A stretch of 64,000 bases of DNA from Dugong dugon. Its lineage: Eukaryota > Chordata > Mammalia > Sirenia > Dugongidae. Below, in pieces: positions 43,421 to 53,171 of this stretch. The stretch spans positions 60,245,447 through 60,309,446 of the forward strand of contig CM057477.1 of assembly GCA_030035585.1 (NCBI GenBank), in the 5' to 3' direction. Below the pieces are notes generated by a model. The model saw only the letters and a list, made by a program, of their open reading frames with translations, made no database searches and had not been told where the DNA came from. A program made the translations under genes and the position numbers. Positions within the stretch are counted from its first letter, which is position 1; each line of letters opens with the position of its first letter.

Positions 43421-43850
43421 GAGAGAGAAAGAGGAGGGTATAGGGAGATTCACTTCAAGAGATTGGTTAATGCAATTGTGAAGCTGGCAGGGCCAAAATC
43501 CAGAATTTAGGAGGCAGGCCAGAGACTTCTGCAGACTTACATCCCCAGATCCACAGGTAGGCTATGGGAAGAGTGCCGGGTCAAAAGAGACAGAGCTCTG
43601 CCAGAAGATCCGTTTATATTCTGGAGGCAGAACACACCCCCAGTGAAACTCTCCTTTCAACTGATTTGTTGGTCACATTATAGAAAGTGATTACATTACA
43701 TCATGTCATGTCATGTCACGTCATGTCACGTCAAGTCTCGTCATGTCGCATCACATCACATGGAATACCACCCAATCCAGTATCTGGCCAAACCATTGCG
43801 CATCATAGCCTAGCCAAATCGACATGTAAAATTAATCATCACAATGGTCT
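43421..43850 (-). repeat. unassigned interspersed repeat, copy 2
   Basis: Same family as 5814-6580: TTCAAGAGATTGGTTAATGC, TCCTTTCAACTGATTTG and CATAGCCTAGCCAAATCGAC with TAAAATTAATCATCACAATG. It holds a private pentanucleotide expansion. Family not named, possibly LTR-derived; dead. Confidence 0.6.
43694..43762. repeat. pentanucleotide repeat (TCATG and variants)
   Basis: About thirteen 5-base units of TCATG, TCACG, TCAAG, TCTCG and TCGCA in phase inside repeat copy 2. Confidence 0.9.
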
Positions 43851-44138
43851 TACATGGTCTGGTCAACCCCCACGTTAATTATCTGACTTCATCTCCTGCT
43901 GCTCTCTTCCTCCCTCCCTCCACTCCAGCCACACTGGCCTCCTTGGGCATGCTCCCACCTTAGGGCCTTTGCATTGGCAGTTCTGTCTACCTGGAATGCT
44001 CTTGTCTCAAATAACCACATGGTTACTCCCTCACCCTTTGAATGTCTTTGAGTAATAAGACTTAAAGAACAACTTTCTAATGAGACCTACCCTGACTGTT
44101 CTGTTAAAAACCACAGACCTCCCCCTACACTTCTAATC

Positions 44139-44280
44139 CCCCTGGTGCAGTGGGTAAGAGCTCAGCTGCTAACCAAAAGGTTCAAATCCACCAGCCACTC
44201 CTTGGAAGTCCTATGGGGCAGTTCTACTCTGTCTTGTAGGGTCACTATGAGTCAGAATCAACTCGATGGCAACAGCTTTT
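44139..44280 (+). mobile_element. type-1 AfroSINE, short body, in L2
   Basis: CCCTGGTGCAGTGGGTAAGA to CGATGGCAACAGCTTTT. Its last bases became the target of the next L1. Confidence 0.9.
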
Positions 44281-45028
44281 TAATTACATTTTTTTTTTTT
44301 GCATTTTTTTAAAATTGTACTTTAGATGAAGGTTTACAGAACAAACTAGCTTCTCATCAAACAGTTAGTACACATATTGTTTTACAACATTGGTTAACAA
44401 CCCCATGACATGTCAACACACTCCCTTATCGACCTTGGGTTCCCTATTACCAGGTTTCCTATCCCCTCTTGCCTTCTAGTTGTTGCCCCTGAGCTGGTGC
44501 GCCCCTTTAGTCTCATTTTGTTTTATGGGCCTGTCTAATCTTTGGCTGAAGGCTGAACCTCAGGAGTGACTTCATTACTGAGCTAAGGGTGTCCGGGGGC
44601 CATACTCTCAGGGTTTCTCCAGTCTCTGTCGGGCCAGTAAGTCTGGTCTTTTTTTATTAGTTAGAATTTTATACTATGTTTTTCTCCAGCTCTCTCTGGT
44701 ACCCTCTACTGTGATCCTTGTCAGAGCAGTCAGTGGTGGTAGCCAGGCACCATCTAGTTGTACTAGATTCAGTCTGGTGGAGGCCATGGTAGTTGTGCTC
44801 CACTGGTCGTTTTGACTAATCTTTTCCTTGTATTGGTAGTTTTCTTCATTCTCCCTTGCTCCTGAAGTGGTGAGACCAGTGGAGTATCTTAGATGGCTGC
44901 TCACCGGCTTTTAAGACCCCAGATGCTACTCACCAAAGTAGAATGTAGAACATTTTCTTTATAAACTATGTTATGCCAATTGCGCTAGATGTTCTCTGAG
45001 ACCATGGTCCCCACAGCCTTCATTGACA
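44281..45028 (-). mobile_element. L1 3' end inserted at a SINE tail
   Basis: T-rich start, TGTACTTTAGATGAAGGTTT, reversed L1 3' region to TGAGACCATGGTCCCCACAG. The 12-bp GCAACAGCTTTT is at 44,269-44,280 and 45,029-45,040. Confidence 0.95.
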
Positions 45029-45096
45029 GCAACAGCTTTTGGCTTACCCTGCATTACTTTTTATTTTCCTTAACACTTTTGGTCTTCTAATACATT

Positions 45097-45275
45097 CCAA
45101 ACCAAACCCCACTGCTATTGAGTTGATTCCCACTCATAGCGACCCCACTGCGTTTCCAAGGCTGTAAATCTCCATGGAAACAGACTGTCCCATCTTTCCT
45201 CCTGTGGAGCCGCTGGTGGTTTCAAACCACCAGCCTTTAGCTTAGCAGTCAATCGCTTTAACCACTGCGCCACCA
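45097..45275 (-). mobile_element. type-1 AfroSINE in L2
   Basis: CCAAACCAAACCCCACTGCT to CCACTGCGCCACC. TCTAATACATT (45,086-45,096) and TCTAATGTATT (45,276-45,286) are the target copies. Confidence 0.93.
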
Positions 45276-45405
45276 TCTAATGTATTAAGTAATTTATTTA
45301 TTATCTGTTTCCCCCTTGATAGAAAGTAAGCACCACTAGGTCATGGAAATTTGACCTATTTTATTTATGTGGTAGGTACTCAATACATATTTGCTGAATG
45401 AATAA

Positions 45406-45684
45406 ATTGCTGATGGACTTGGCTCCCGACGTCAGTATTCAGCAATCCTCCTGAGGCAGGGGGCACCAAGGATTCTGCTAAGTCATCAGGAGGGTGTAGT
45501 GCATTTAGAAGACTGAGCAACTGACCTCTTCTAGCAAGGAGCACTAGGTTTTGTCCCTGCCTGAGCCCAGGCCTTGCCCCTGCTGTGTTCTCCCTTCTGG
45601 CCCCCAATTCCCACTTGCCCTGTCATAGACCTGGTCATACTGATGCCCTAGTAAAGATCCACCTCAAATTAGTCTCCTTGTTCT
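45406..45684. other. sequence with no recognised feature
   Basis: No repeat or gene recognised. Confidence 0.35.
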
Positions 45685-45746
45685 TACGGCTTAAACTGTG
45701 TTCCCCAAAATATGCATTGAAATCCTGGTCCCTATACCTGCAGAAA

Positions 45747-45946
45747 GGAACCTTGGTGGCACAATGGTTAAGCACTCGACTGTAACCGAAAAGTTGGTGG
45801 TTCAAACACACCAGCAGCTCCTCAGAAGAAAAGACCTGGAGATCTGCTCCCATAAAGATTACAGCCTAGGAAACCCTATGGGGCAGTTCTACTCTCTCCT
45901 ATAGGGTCAATATGAGTCATAATCAACTCAGCTGCACGTGACGGCA
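45747..45946 (+). mobile_element. type-1 AfroSINE inside an LTR
   Basis: GGAACCTTGGTGGCACAATG to GCACGTGACGGCAAC, with ATAAAGATTACAGCC in the body. Confidence 0.92.
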
Positions 45947-46137
45947 ACTTACTTGCGGAAGTAATGTAATGTACTAACTCTGAGATCATGCCAGTGTAGG
46001 GTAGATCATAAATCTAATCACTTCTGAGTTATAAAAAGAGCAGATTTGACACGGATGCAAGCACCTACAGGGGGGAGACAGACTCTATCTGACGACAATG
46101 AAGGCAGAGGAATCTATAAGCCCAGGAACTCCAAGGA

Positions 46138-46235
46138 TTGCTGCTGACTCCTGAGGTGAAGTTCTATGGGGCATTTGTGCTCTATCCTACAGGATCACTA
46201 TGAGTCGGAATTGACTCGATGGCAAAGGGTTTTTA
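46138..46235 (+). mobile_element. type-1 AfroSINE 3' part inside an LTR
   Basis: TTCTATGGGGCATTTGTGCT to TCGATGGCAAAGGGTTTTT. The head is reduced to a worn remnant or missing. Confidence 0.82.
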
Positions 46236-46381
46236 AGAGGTAAAACAGACAAAGAAGGACCTCCCCCTAAGACACATACTGAATTAAAATTGCTAGCCTC
46301 CTAAACTGTGAGAAAATAAACTTATATTCTTTAAAGCCACCCACGTGTGGTATTTCTGTTACAGCAGCACTAGGAAACAAA

Positions 46382-46720
46382 AGCCCTTTTTTCCTGGCAC
46401 CTTCTGCCAGCCCATGCAGTGCAGATGTTTGTAATTATCAGTGCAACTTGCTGACCTTGTATGCCGTGGCCAGTCCTTGGTCCAGTGGTAGGTTTTAGTC
46501 AGTAGGGACACTTGTATGTGGGTCTGGAGTCCTTAATCTGTGTGCTGTGCAATAGTACATGCCATCACTATCTTGAAACCAAAATGAAGGACCAGTGATA
46601 GCAAATAGAATTCACGGCCAGTATCAGCCTCCCTCTCTTCAGAATGGTAAAGTGCATATATCCCTCAAAGCCTTATGATTTGGTTGAGAAAGTCATAGAA
46701 TTATTTCAGAACGAATAGTC
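46382..46720. other. sequence with no recognised feature
   Basis: No repeat or gene recognised. Confidence 0.4.
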
Positions 46721-46735
46721 AAGATTGTTGTTGTT

Positions 46736-48890
46736 CAAAATAACCTGGTACTGGTACAATGACAGACCAATGGAACAGAATCCAGAATCCAAATGTAAAT
46801 CCATCCACCTACGGTCATCTGATTTTTGACAAAGGCCCAAAATCCATTAAATGGGGAAAAGACAGTCTTTTTAACAAATGATGCTGGCAAAACTGGATGT
46901 CCGTCTGTAAAAAAATGAAACAGGACCCATACCTTACACTATACACAAAAACTAATTCAAAATGGATCAAAGACCTAAATATAAAACCTAGAAGTATTAA
47001 AATCATGGAAGAAAAAATAGGGTCAATGCTAGGGGCCCTAATATGTGGCATAAATAGGATGCAAACCATAGCTAACAATACACAAACACCAGAATATAAG
47101 CTAGATAACTGGGATCTTCTAAAAATTAAACACTTATGCTCATCAAAAAGCTTCACCAAAAAAGTAAAAAGAGAAACTACAGACTGGGAAAAAATTATTG
47201 GCTATGACATATTCAACAAAGGCCTAATCTCTAAAATCTATAGGAAAATCCAACACCTCTACAACAAAAAGATGAATAATCCAATTAAAAAATAGGCAAA
47301 GGCTATGAATAGACACTTCAGAGAAGAAGACATTCAGGCAGCTAACAGACACATGAGGAAATGCTCGTGATCACTAGCCATTAGAGAAATGCAAATCAAA
47401 ACTACGATGAGATACCATCTCACTCTGACATTACTGGCTCGAATCAAAAAAAAACTGAAGATAACAAAGGTTGGAGAGGGTGTGGGGAGACTGGAACTTA
47501 TGCACTGCTGGTGGGAATGCAAAATTGTACAACCATTTTGGAAAACGATATGGTGCTTCCTTAAAATGCTAGAAATAGAAATAGCATAAGATCCAGCAAT
47601 CCCACTCCTAGGAATATAACCTAGAGAAATAAGAGCCGTCAAATGAATAGACATATGCACACCCATGTTCACTGCAGCATTATTTACAGTAGTAAACAGA
47701 TGGAAACAACCTAAGTGCTCATCCACAGATGAATGGATAAACAAACATGGCACATACATACAATGGAATACCACACAATGATAAAGAACAATGATGAATC
47801 TGCGAAACGTCTCACAACGTGGATGAATCTGGAGGGTATTATGCTCAGCGAAATAAGTCAATCACCAGAGGACAAACACTGTATGAGACCTCTACTTTAA
47901 AAAGTCATAAAAAGGTTTACACACAAAAAGAAGCAATCTCTGATGATTACTCAGGAGGAAAAGAGTTGGGAGGGAAAAACACTAACTAGACAATAGACAA
48001 GTGATAACTTTGGCGAAGGTAACACAGTATGTAATACTGGGGAAGTCAGCACAACCTGACCAAGGCAAAATCATAGAAGGTTCATAGACACATTCAAACT
48101 CCCTGAGGAATGGAGTTACTGGGTGAGGGCTAGGGACCGTGGTCTCAGGGCACATCTAGCTCAACTGGCATGACATAGTTTATAAAGAAAATGCTCTACA
48201 TCCTACTTTGGTGAGTAGCATCTGGGGTCTTAAAAGCTTGTGAGCAGCCATCTAAGGTAAGGCTGATCCCACCCTGTCTGGAGCAAGAGAGAATGAAGAA
48301 AACTAAAGACACAAGGGAAAGTTTAGTCCAAAGGACTGACTAATGGACCACAAGTACCACAGCCTCCACCGGACTGAATCCAGCACAGCTAGATGGTGCC
48401 CGGCTACCATCACCAACTGCTCTGACAGGGATCACAGTAGAGGGTCCCGGACAGAACTGGAGAAAAATATAGAACAAAATTTTAACTCACACAAAAAATA
48501 AATAAAATAGAGCAGACTTACTGGTCTGACAGAGACTGGAGAATCCCTGAGAGTATGGCCCTTGGATACCTTTTTACCTCAGTACTAAAGTCACCCTGAG
48601 GTTTACCCTTCAGCCAAAGATTAGACAGGCCCATAAAAAAACAATAATACATATAGTATATGACACTAAATGGGTGCACAGCCCAGGCGCAAGGATGAGA
48701 AGGCAAGAGGGGACAGGAAAGCTGGACAAATGGAAATGGGAAACCCAAGGTCTAGAAGGGAGAAGTATTGACATGTTGTGGGATTGGCAACGAATGTCAC
48801 AAAACAATATGTGTATTAATAGTTTAATGAGAAACTAATTTGCTCTGTAAACTTTCACCTAAAGCACAATAGAAAAAATTATAAAAAAAA
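46736..48890 (+). mobile_element. L1 LINE, ORF2 C-terminus and complete 3' end
   Basis: It starts in ORF2 at [13 protein letters not shown] and continues through [56 protein letters not shown] and HCWWECKIVQPFWKTIWCFL. Stops break the frame (for example after NNPIKK near 47,295). The 3' end has CAAGGTCTAGAAGGGAGAAG, TTTAATGAGAAACTAATTTG and an A-rich tail. AAGATTGTTGTTGTT at 46,721-46,735 recurs at 48,891-48,905 with one mismatch. RT catalytic residues are upstream of the truncation point and absent. Confidence 0.95.
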
Positions 48891-48898
48891 AAGATTTT

Positions 48899-49231
48899 TG
48901 TTGTTAGCTGTTGTTTACTCGGCCCCAACTCATGATGACCCCCATGCACAACAGAACGAAATGCTTCCTGGTCCTGCACTAGCTCCATGATTGGCTGTGG
49001 ATCAAACCATTCTGATCCATAGGGTTTTCACTGACCTATTTTTGGAAGTAGATCACCAGGCATTTCTTCCTAGTCCATCTTAGTCTGGAAGTTCCTCTGA
49101 AACCTGTTCAGCATCATAGCAACACAGAAGCCTCCACTAAGGAACAGGTGGTGGCTGTGCATGAGGTGCATTGGCCAGGAATTGAACCTGCATCTCCCAC
49201 ATGGAAGGCAAGAATTCTACCCCTGACCTAA
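48899..49231 (-). mobile_element. tRNA-Gly SINE, near full length
   Basis: TGTTAGCTGTTGTTTACTCG start, GATCAAACCATTCTGATCCA body, GAAACCTGTTCAGCATCATA, and the reversed tRNA-Gly-like block at about 49,155-49,230 (CCAGGAATTGAACCTGCATC, GGCAAGAATTCTACCCCTGA). Its B box reads GGTTCAATTCC in sense. Not a functional tRNA gene. Confidence 0.92.
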
Positions 49232-49239
49232 GAGTGCAA

Positions 49240-49525
49240 TATAATCATAGTAGTAGCAAATGTTTACATGGTACCTATTTGTCAGGCACCTTTCTGCCAT
49301 TTATTTGTATTCATTCATTTGATCATTTCCGCAACCCTGCGAGTAGGCTCTACTATTGTCATCTCCATCCAATAGACTTGCCAAAGGTTATAAGTTATCT
49401 ATAAAATATACATTGAATTATGTATAAAATATAGCTTTACACATTTTATACAGAACTAGGACTTGAACTCAGGAAGTCTGTCTCCAGAGTCCATACTCTT
49501 AACCAGTATGCTATACTGCCTGGTA
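49240..49525 (-). repeat. MIR element
   Basis: AATGTTTACATGGTACCTAT, CGCAACCCTGCGAGTAGGCT, GGACTTGAACTCAGGAAGTC and CCATACTCTTAACCAGTATG follow the reversed MIR order. Confidence 0.78.
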
Positions 49526-50737
49526 AGTTACCAGCCTGCTGTTGTCTAGGTTGCGTGCATGTGTTCATGTGTGTGTGTACTCCACGTGTGGCGACTGCTG
49601 TGAATCACATTGATAGGATTTTGTGGCTCCATCTTAGATTGCACTGATATGATCACAGTGTGAACTTCTCCATTTTCCTATTACAATGACTTAATCACAG
49701 ACATCATGTTGTGAGTTCGGTGGCAGAGATGCCTTCAATAGACCCAGGAGGAGTGGGCCAAAGCCAAGGGGATTGACCTATGGCCCCACCATCGCATGCT
49801 GCTCTTCAGCTTCGGGAACCATGCTTGAAACATGCAACGCAAAATGAGAGTTGATATTACAATTTGTTGAATCGCAGATGGTACTGACGAGCTGGAAAGC
49901 CTCAAATCATTATACAGTGTTAGACACACGAGGGCTCTCCTATATGCTGGCAATGGGCAAAAGCACATTTTCAGGGTCGAAATCTGTTTGGAATACTTTG
50001 CTGCCCTTTGGGGATGGCACTGCTGATCTCTGTCTCCCACGTGTTGCCAGCCCACCCACTGAGGGCCTGTGAATAAAGCTCTTCTTAATGAGGCCCCTTT
50101 TTTTTTGTGCAATAATAAAATGTTTCCGAGACGTTTGTGGGAGTCCCATTTTCTTTAAGCAGTGCCATCTTTTGTTGTTTATTTTTAAAGTCCTTTCTAG
50201 AACAAGGGCAACTGTGTCCTAGAAGAACTGTCCCAAAGAGCTCACGAACAGGAATAATGGTTTGCGCCACTACTTTCTGGAAAACAAACGGGATTGTGGT
50301 GTGAACCCAAGAAGGGGTCAGACCACACTGACATATATTTTCTGGTTTCTAAGCTTACCTCCACTGCCATTGTGGACTGCATTACACAACCCTCTGACCT
50401 AAGGCCCAACCATTCTACAGCTTTTTATCGGCTCACAGAACGGCCTCCACACTGCATGGCTCCAGCCGAGGACCCACAGCAGCCAGACCTCAGGCTCTGG
50501 CACCAGCATCCAGCCCCCAAATTCTACTCTGAAATAGAATTATGACATCACCGTGGGCCAATCAAACCACTTGTCTGAGTTCAGTTTTGGACACTCTGGG
50601 ACACTAAGTAATTCACAGATGATTCAATCCACGATGTTGTCTGGTGGCCCGAATAACGTTTTAATGTTGATAACTGAGAAAATAATTCCTTCTTCACGTT
50701 TGTTTAGATTTTTTTGTTTTGTTTTGTTTGCACCAGT
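49526..50737. other. unassigned stretch with two polyadenylation-like sites
   Basis: GTGAATAAAGCTCTTCTTAA near 50,070 and CAATAATAAAATGTTTCC near 50,110 could mark the 3' end of an old LTR or processed transcript. A 125-residue minus-strand frame (49,735-50,112) runs against that orientation and resembles nothing I know. I assign no gene. Confidence 0.3.
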
Positions 50738-51045
50738 GCAGGCGGAAGTTGGGGAAAGAGAATTTGCTTCTTTTTTTTTTTTTTTTTTTTTGCCTTCTAA
50801 GGGTCCCTGGGTGGTTGCAAGCAATTTGCAATCGGCTGCAAACTTAAAGGTTGGTGGTTCGAACGCACCCAGCGGCGAAAGAAAGACCTGGAGATCTGCT
50901 TCAGTAAAGATTACAGACAGCAGAATCCTATGGATCAGTTCCTTTCTGTAACACATGGGGTCATCATGAGTTGGTATCAACTCTGTTGGAAAGTTTTTTT
51001 CTTTTGCAGGGGGAAGCTGAGGAAAGAGAATTAGCTTTTTTTTTT
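50738..51045. repeat. 40-bp direct repeats around a SINE
   Basis: GCAGGCGGAAGTTGGGGAAA at 50,738 and GCAGGGGGAAGCTGAGGAAA at 51,006 continue through AGAGAATT and a T run, about 40 bases at roughly 87 percent identity. This is longer than the 8-17 bp targets seen elsewhere in the window. Confidence 0.8.
50800..50999 (+). mobile_element. type-2 AfroSINE, mosaic body
   Basis: GGGTCCCTGGGTGGTTGCAA head and CAGTAAAGATTACAGACAGC body. It lacks the usual terminal GGCAAC word. Confidence 0.88.
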
Positions 51046-51104
51046 CTTCTTCTGATTTAGCAGAACATAAGCTATGAAAAATAAACTTCTCGGTAACTGG
51101 TGCC

Positions 51105-51757
51105 CACCATCCACTCAACTGTTCAATTCCAAATTTAATTCAGAGTCATTCTTGAGTCTTCTCTTTGACTCACAGCCAGCATCTAATCCATCTAGAAGTC
51201 CTGTTCTCTTGACCGCTAAAACGTTTTCTGGATTTGACCATTCTCATCATATCCACTGCTAAAACCTTCATCCAAGGCATGCTCACCCCTCATCCGGACC
51301 AGCGCAATAGCCCCCTCTCTGATTCCCTGCTTTCCCTCTTGCCTCTCTGTGCTCCACACAGCAGTCAGAGGTCTTTCTAAAGAACAAATCAGACTCTATG
51401 CCTTCCCTATGTAGTGTCTGGTCCCCGCCTCTTTCTTCAACCTTATCTCTCTTTCCACTCACCATCTTGTTCATAATACTTGGGGCACAGTGGCCTTGTT
51501 CTAGTGGCTTTGCTTCCCCTAGATCTTTTCATGGCTATCTTTTCCTTATCATTCAGGTCTAAATCAAATGTCACTTCCTCGAGAAGGAGACAAAAATGCG
51601 TTTCATGGCAAATTGCACGCTTGTGGGATCCCCACCTGGAATGTAAATGCCATGAAGGCAGGGACTATGTGTTACTTCTGTTCACTAATTTATCTGCAGT
51701 GCTTGGCACCATGTCTTGCGCATAGGAGGTGCTGAGTAAATGAATGAATGAATTTAA
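51105..51757 (+). repeat. L2 LINE, sense, 3' part
   Basis: TCATTCTTGAGTCTTCTCTT, AGCAGTCAGAGGTCTTTCTA, AATGTCACTTCCTCGAGAAG, GGCAGGGACTATGTGTTACT and GAGGTGCTGAGTAAATGAAT with a terminal GAATGAATGAAT. It is the longest continuous L2 match here. The frame is not intact. Confidence 0.8.
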
Positions 51758-52107
51758 GCATCCCGACAGCATCGGGTGTTACCACCGGTGAAGTTCTCTA
51801 GCATACTCTGCAACGGGCAAATATAAACTGTCTTATATTACAGTCACATTCATAACAAAAGTCTTACTGGCTTATAGTTGGTTTTACTATTTTTAAAATT
51901 TTTCTGTAGACCTTGATCCTTTTATTTTCTGCACCTGGATGGAACGTTCTCACTGTCCTTACCTTGATATGGTACCGTAAAAAAAACAAACAGCAAAAAA
52001 GCCCTAATCACAGCAATGAAGGAAGGAGACAAAGTCAGCTGACCCAGATGACACAAGCATTCAGATTAGAGGAAGACACAAAGCAGGGTCCCTAAAACCT
52101 ACAGAAG
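51758..52107. other. sequence with no recognised feature
   Basis: AT-rich. No repeat or gene recognised. Confidence 0.4.
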
Positions 52108-52276
52108 ATGTTATTAGGTGCCATTGAGTCAATTCCAAATTGACTCGGTGGCAATGGGTAATCTTTATGGGAGCAGATTGCCAGGTCTTTCTCCTGCAGA
52201 GCCACTGAGTGGGTTTGAACCGCCAACCTTTCAGTTAGCAGCTGAGCACTTAACAGTTGAGCCACCAGGGCTCCCT
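52108..52276 (-). mobile_element. AfroSINE with internal fold-back at its tail
   Basis: GGTGCCATTGAGTCAATTCC (antisense tail) is followed at once by AAATTGACTCGGTGGCAATG (the sense tail), then the antisense body TTTATGGGAGCAGATTGCCA to GTTGAGCCACCAGGGCTCC. The tail is thus present in both orientations, forming a near-perfect hairpin at about 52,117-52,160. Confidence 0.88.
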
Positions 52277-52282
52277 ATCCAA

Positions 52283-52382
52283 GTAGTTGCTGTTGCTTTT
52301 TGCCACTGAGTCATTTTTGACTCCGAGTGACCCCATGTGACAGAGTAGAACTGCCCCATAGGGTTTTCTAGGTTTTAATGGT
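52283..52382 (-). mobile_element. AfroSINE 3' fragment
   Basis: GTTGCTGTTGCTTTTTGCCA to CATAGGGTTTTCTAGGTTTT. It breaks off at a T run. Confidence 0.8.
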
Positions 52383-52447
52383 TTTTTTTTTCCTCACATA
52401 ACAATGTGACCTTTTTATTTTTTATTTTACTTATTTAATCTCATTAT

Positions 52448-52590
52448 TATTTAAAAAAAATTTTTTTTATTGTACTTCAGGTGAAGGTTTACAGAACAAA
52501 TAGTTTCTCATGAAACAGTAGTACACATACTGTTTTATGACATTGGTTAACAACCCCACGACATGTCAACCCTCTCCCTTCTTGACCTTT
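52448..52590 (-). mobile_element. L1 3' end, extreme truncation
   Basis: TTTATTGTACTTCAGGTGAA to CAACCCTCTCCCTTCTTGAC. The usual L1 3' end, ending abruptly in a T run that starts the next element. Confidence 0.88.
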
Positions 52591-52905
52591 TTTTTTTTGG
52601 TAAAACTATACATAGCCAAAGATACACCATTTCAAAAATTTCTTCATGCACAGTTCAGTGACATCGACTATGCTCTTCCAATTGTGCTGCTATTCTCACT
52701 TTAGATTAAGGTTTACAGAACAAAATAGTTTCTCATTAAACAGTTAGTACACATGTTGCCCTATGACAATGGTTAACAACCTCACAACACATCAACACTA
52801 TTCTTACTCAACCTTGGGTTCCCTATCACCAGCTTTCCTGTCCCCTTCTAGTCCTTGTCCCTGGACTGCTGTGCCTCATTAGTCCCATTTGGTTTTATGG
52901 GGCTT
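52591..52905 (-). mobile_element. L1 3' end with extra 3' module
   Basis: A T run, then AAAACTATACATAGCCAAAG and CACAGTTCAGTGACATCGAC (module, 52,600-52,695), then TTAGATTAAGGTTTACAGAA and the usual reversed 3' end to GGTTTTATGGGGC. The module order matches that at 34,588-34,725. Confidence 0.85.
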
Positions 52906-53013
52906 CTACCCATATATTTTTAATTTTCCAAAACTCCATCATATAAACCTTTTCTTTTCCCTGAAGACCTTCTTCCTGGGATTTCCATTTTACTGCTCTA
53001 ATACTATCTAGTA

Positions 53014-53161
53014 TTAATATTGACACAGTGGCTCCAACAATGGGCTCAAGCATAACAACGATTGTGAATATGGGGCAGGACCGGGCAATGTTTTGTTCTG
53101 TTGTACATAGGATTGCTATGAGTCTGAACCGACTTGACAACACCTAACAAAGGCAACAATC
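53014..53161 (+). mobile_element. short RTE 3' end insertion
   Basis: CAGTGGCTCCAACAATGGGC to ACACCTAACAAAGGCAAC, the last 150 bases of RTE. The 10-bp CTATCTAGTA is at 53,004-53,013 and 53,162-53,171, so this tiny piece was itself inserted. Confidence 0.92.
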
Positions 53162-53171
53162 CTATCTAGTA

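Larger units (their letters stand above)
43885..45405 (+). repeat. L2 LINE 3' end split by two SINEs and an L1
   Basis: CCACTCCAGCCACACTGGCC, AGGGCCTTTGCATTGGCAGT and CTACACTTCTAATCCC lie left. TTACCCTGCATTACTTTTTA lies in the middle. GAAAGTAAGCACCACTAGGT and GTAGGTACTCAATACATATT with GAATGAATAAAT lie right. The pieces give one continuous L2 once 44,139-45,043 and 45,097-45,275 are set aside. Confidence 0.82.
45685..46381 (+). mobile_element. LTR, ERVL-MaLR type, carrying two SINEs, fossil
   Basis: Near the start are CTTAAACTGTGTTCCCCAAA and GCATTGAAATCCTGGTCCC. The 3' end has AACTGTGAGAAAATAAACTT, CCACCCACGTGTGGTATTTC and CAGCAGCACTAGGAAAC. Solo, old. The SINEs at 45,747 and about 46,160 make up much of its length. 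Confidence 0.75.

Noticed and set aside
47334-47861. 175-residue minus-strand frame
   Set aside because: It is the reverse strand of the sense L1 at 46,736-48,890. The plus strand gives recognisable ORF2 sequence instead.
49735-50112. Possible processed pseudogene, 125-residue minus-strand frame
   Set aside because: No family resemblance, and the nearby AATAAA-like signals are on the opposite strand. Left unassigned.
50624-51118. 164-residue minus-strand frame
   Set aside because: It runs through a SINE and two poly-T stretches, giving a lysine run. It is repeat-derived.
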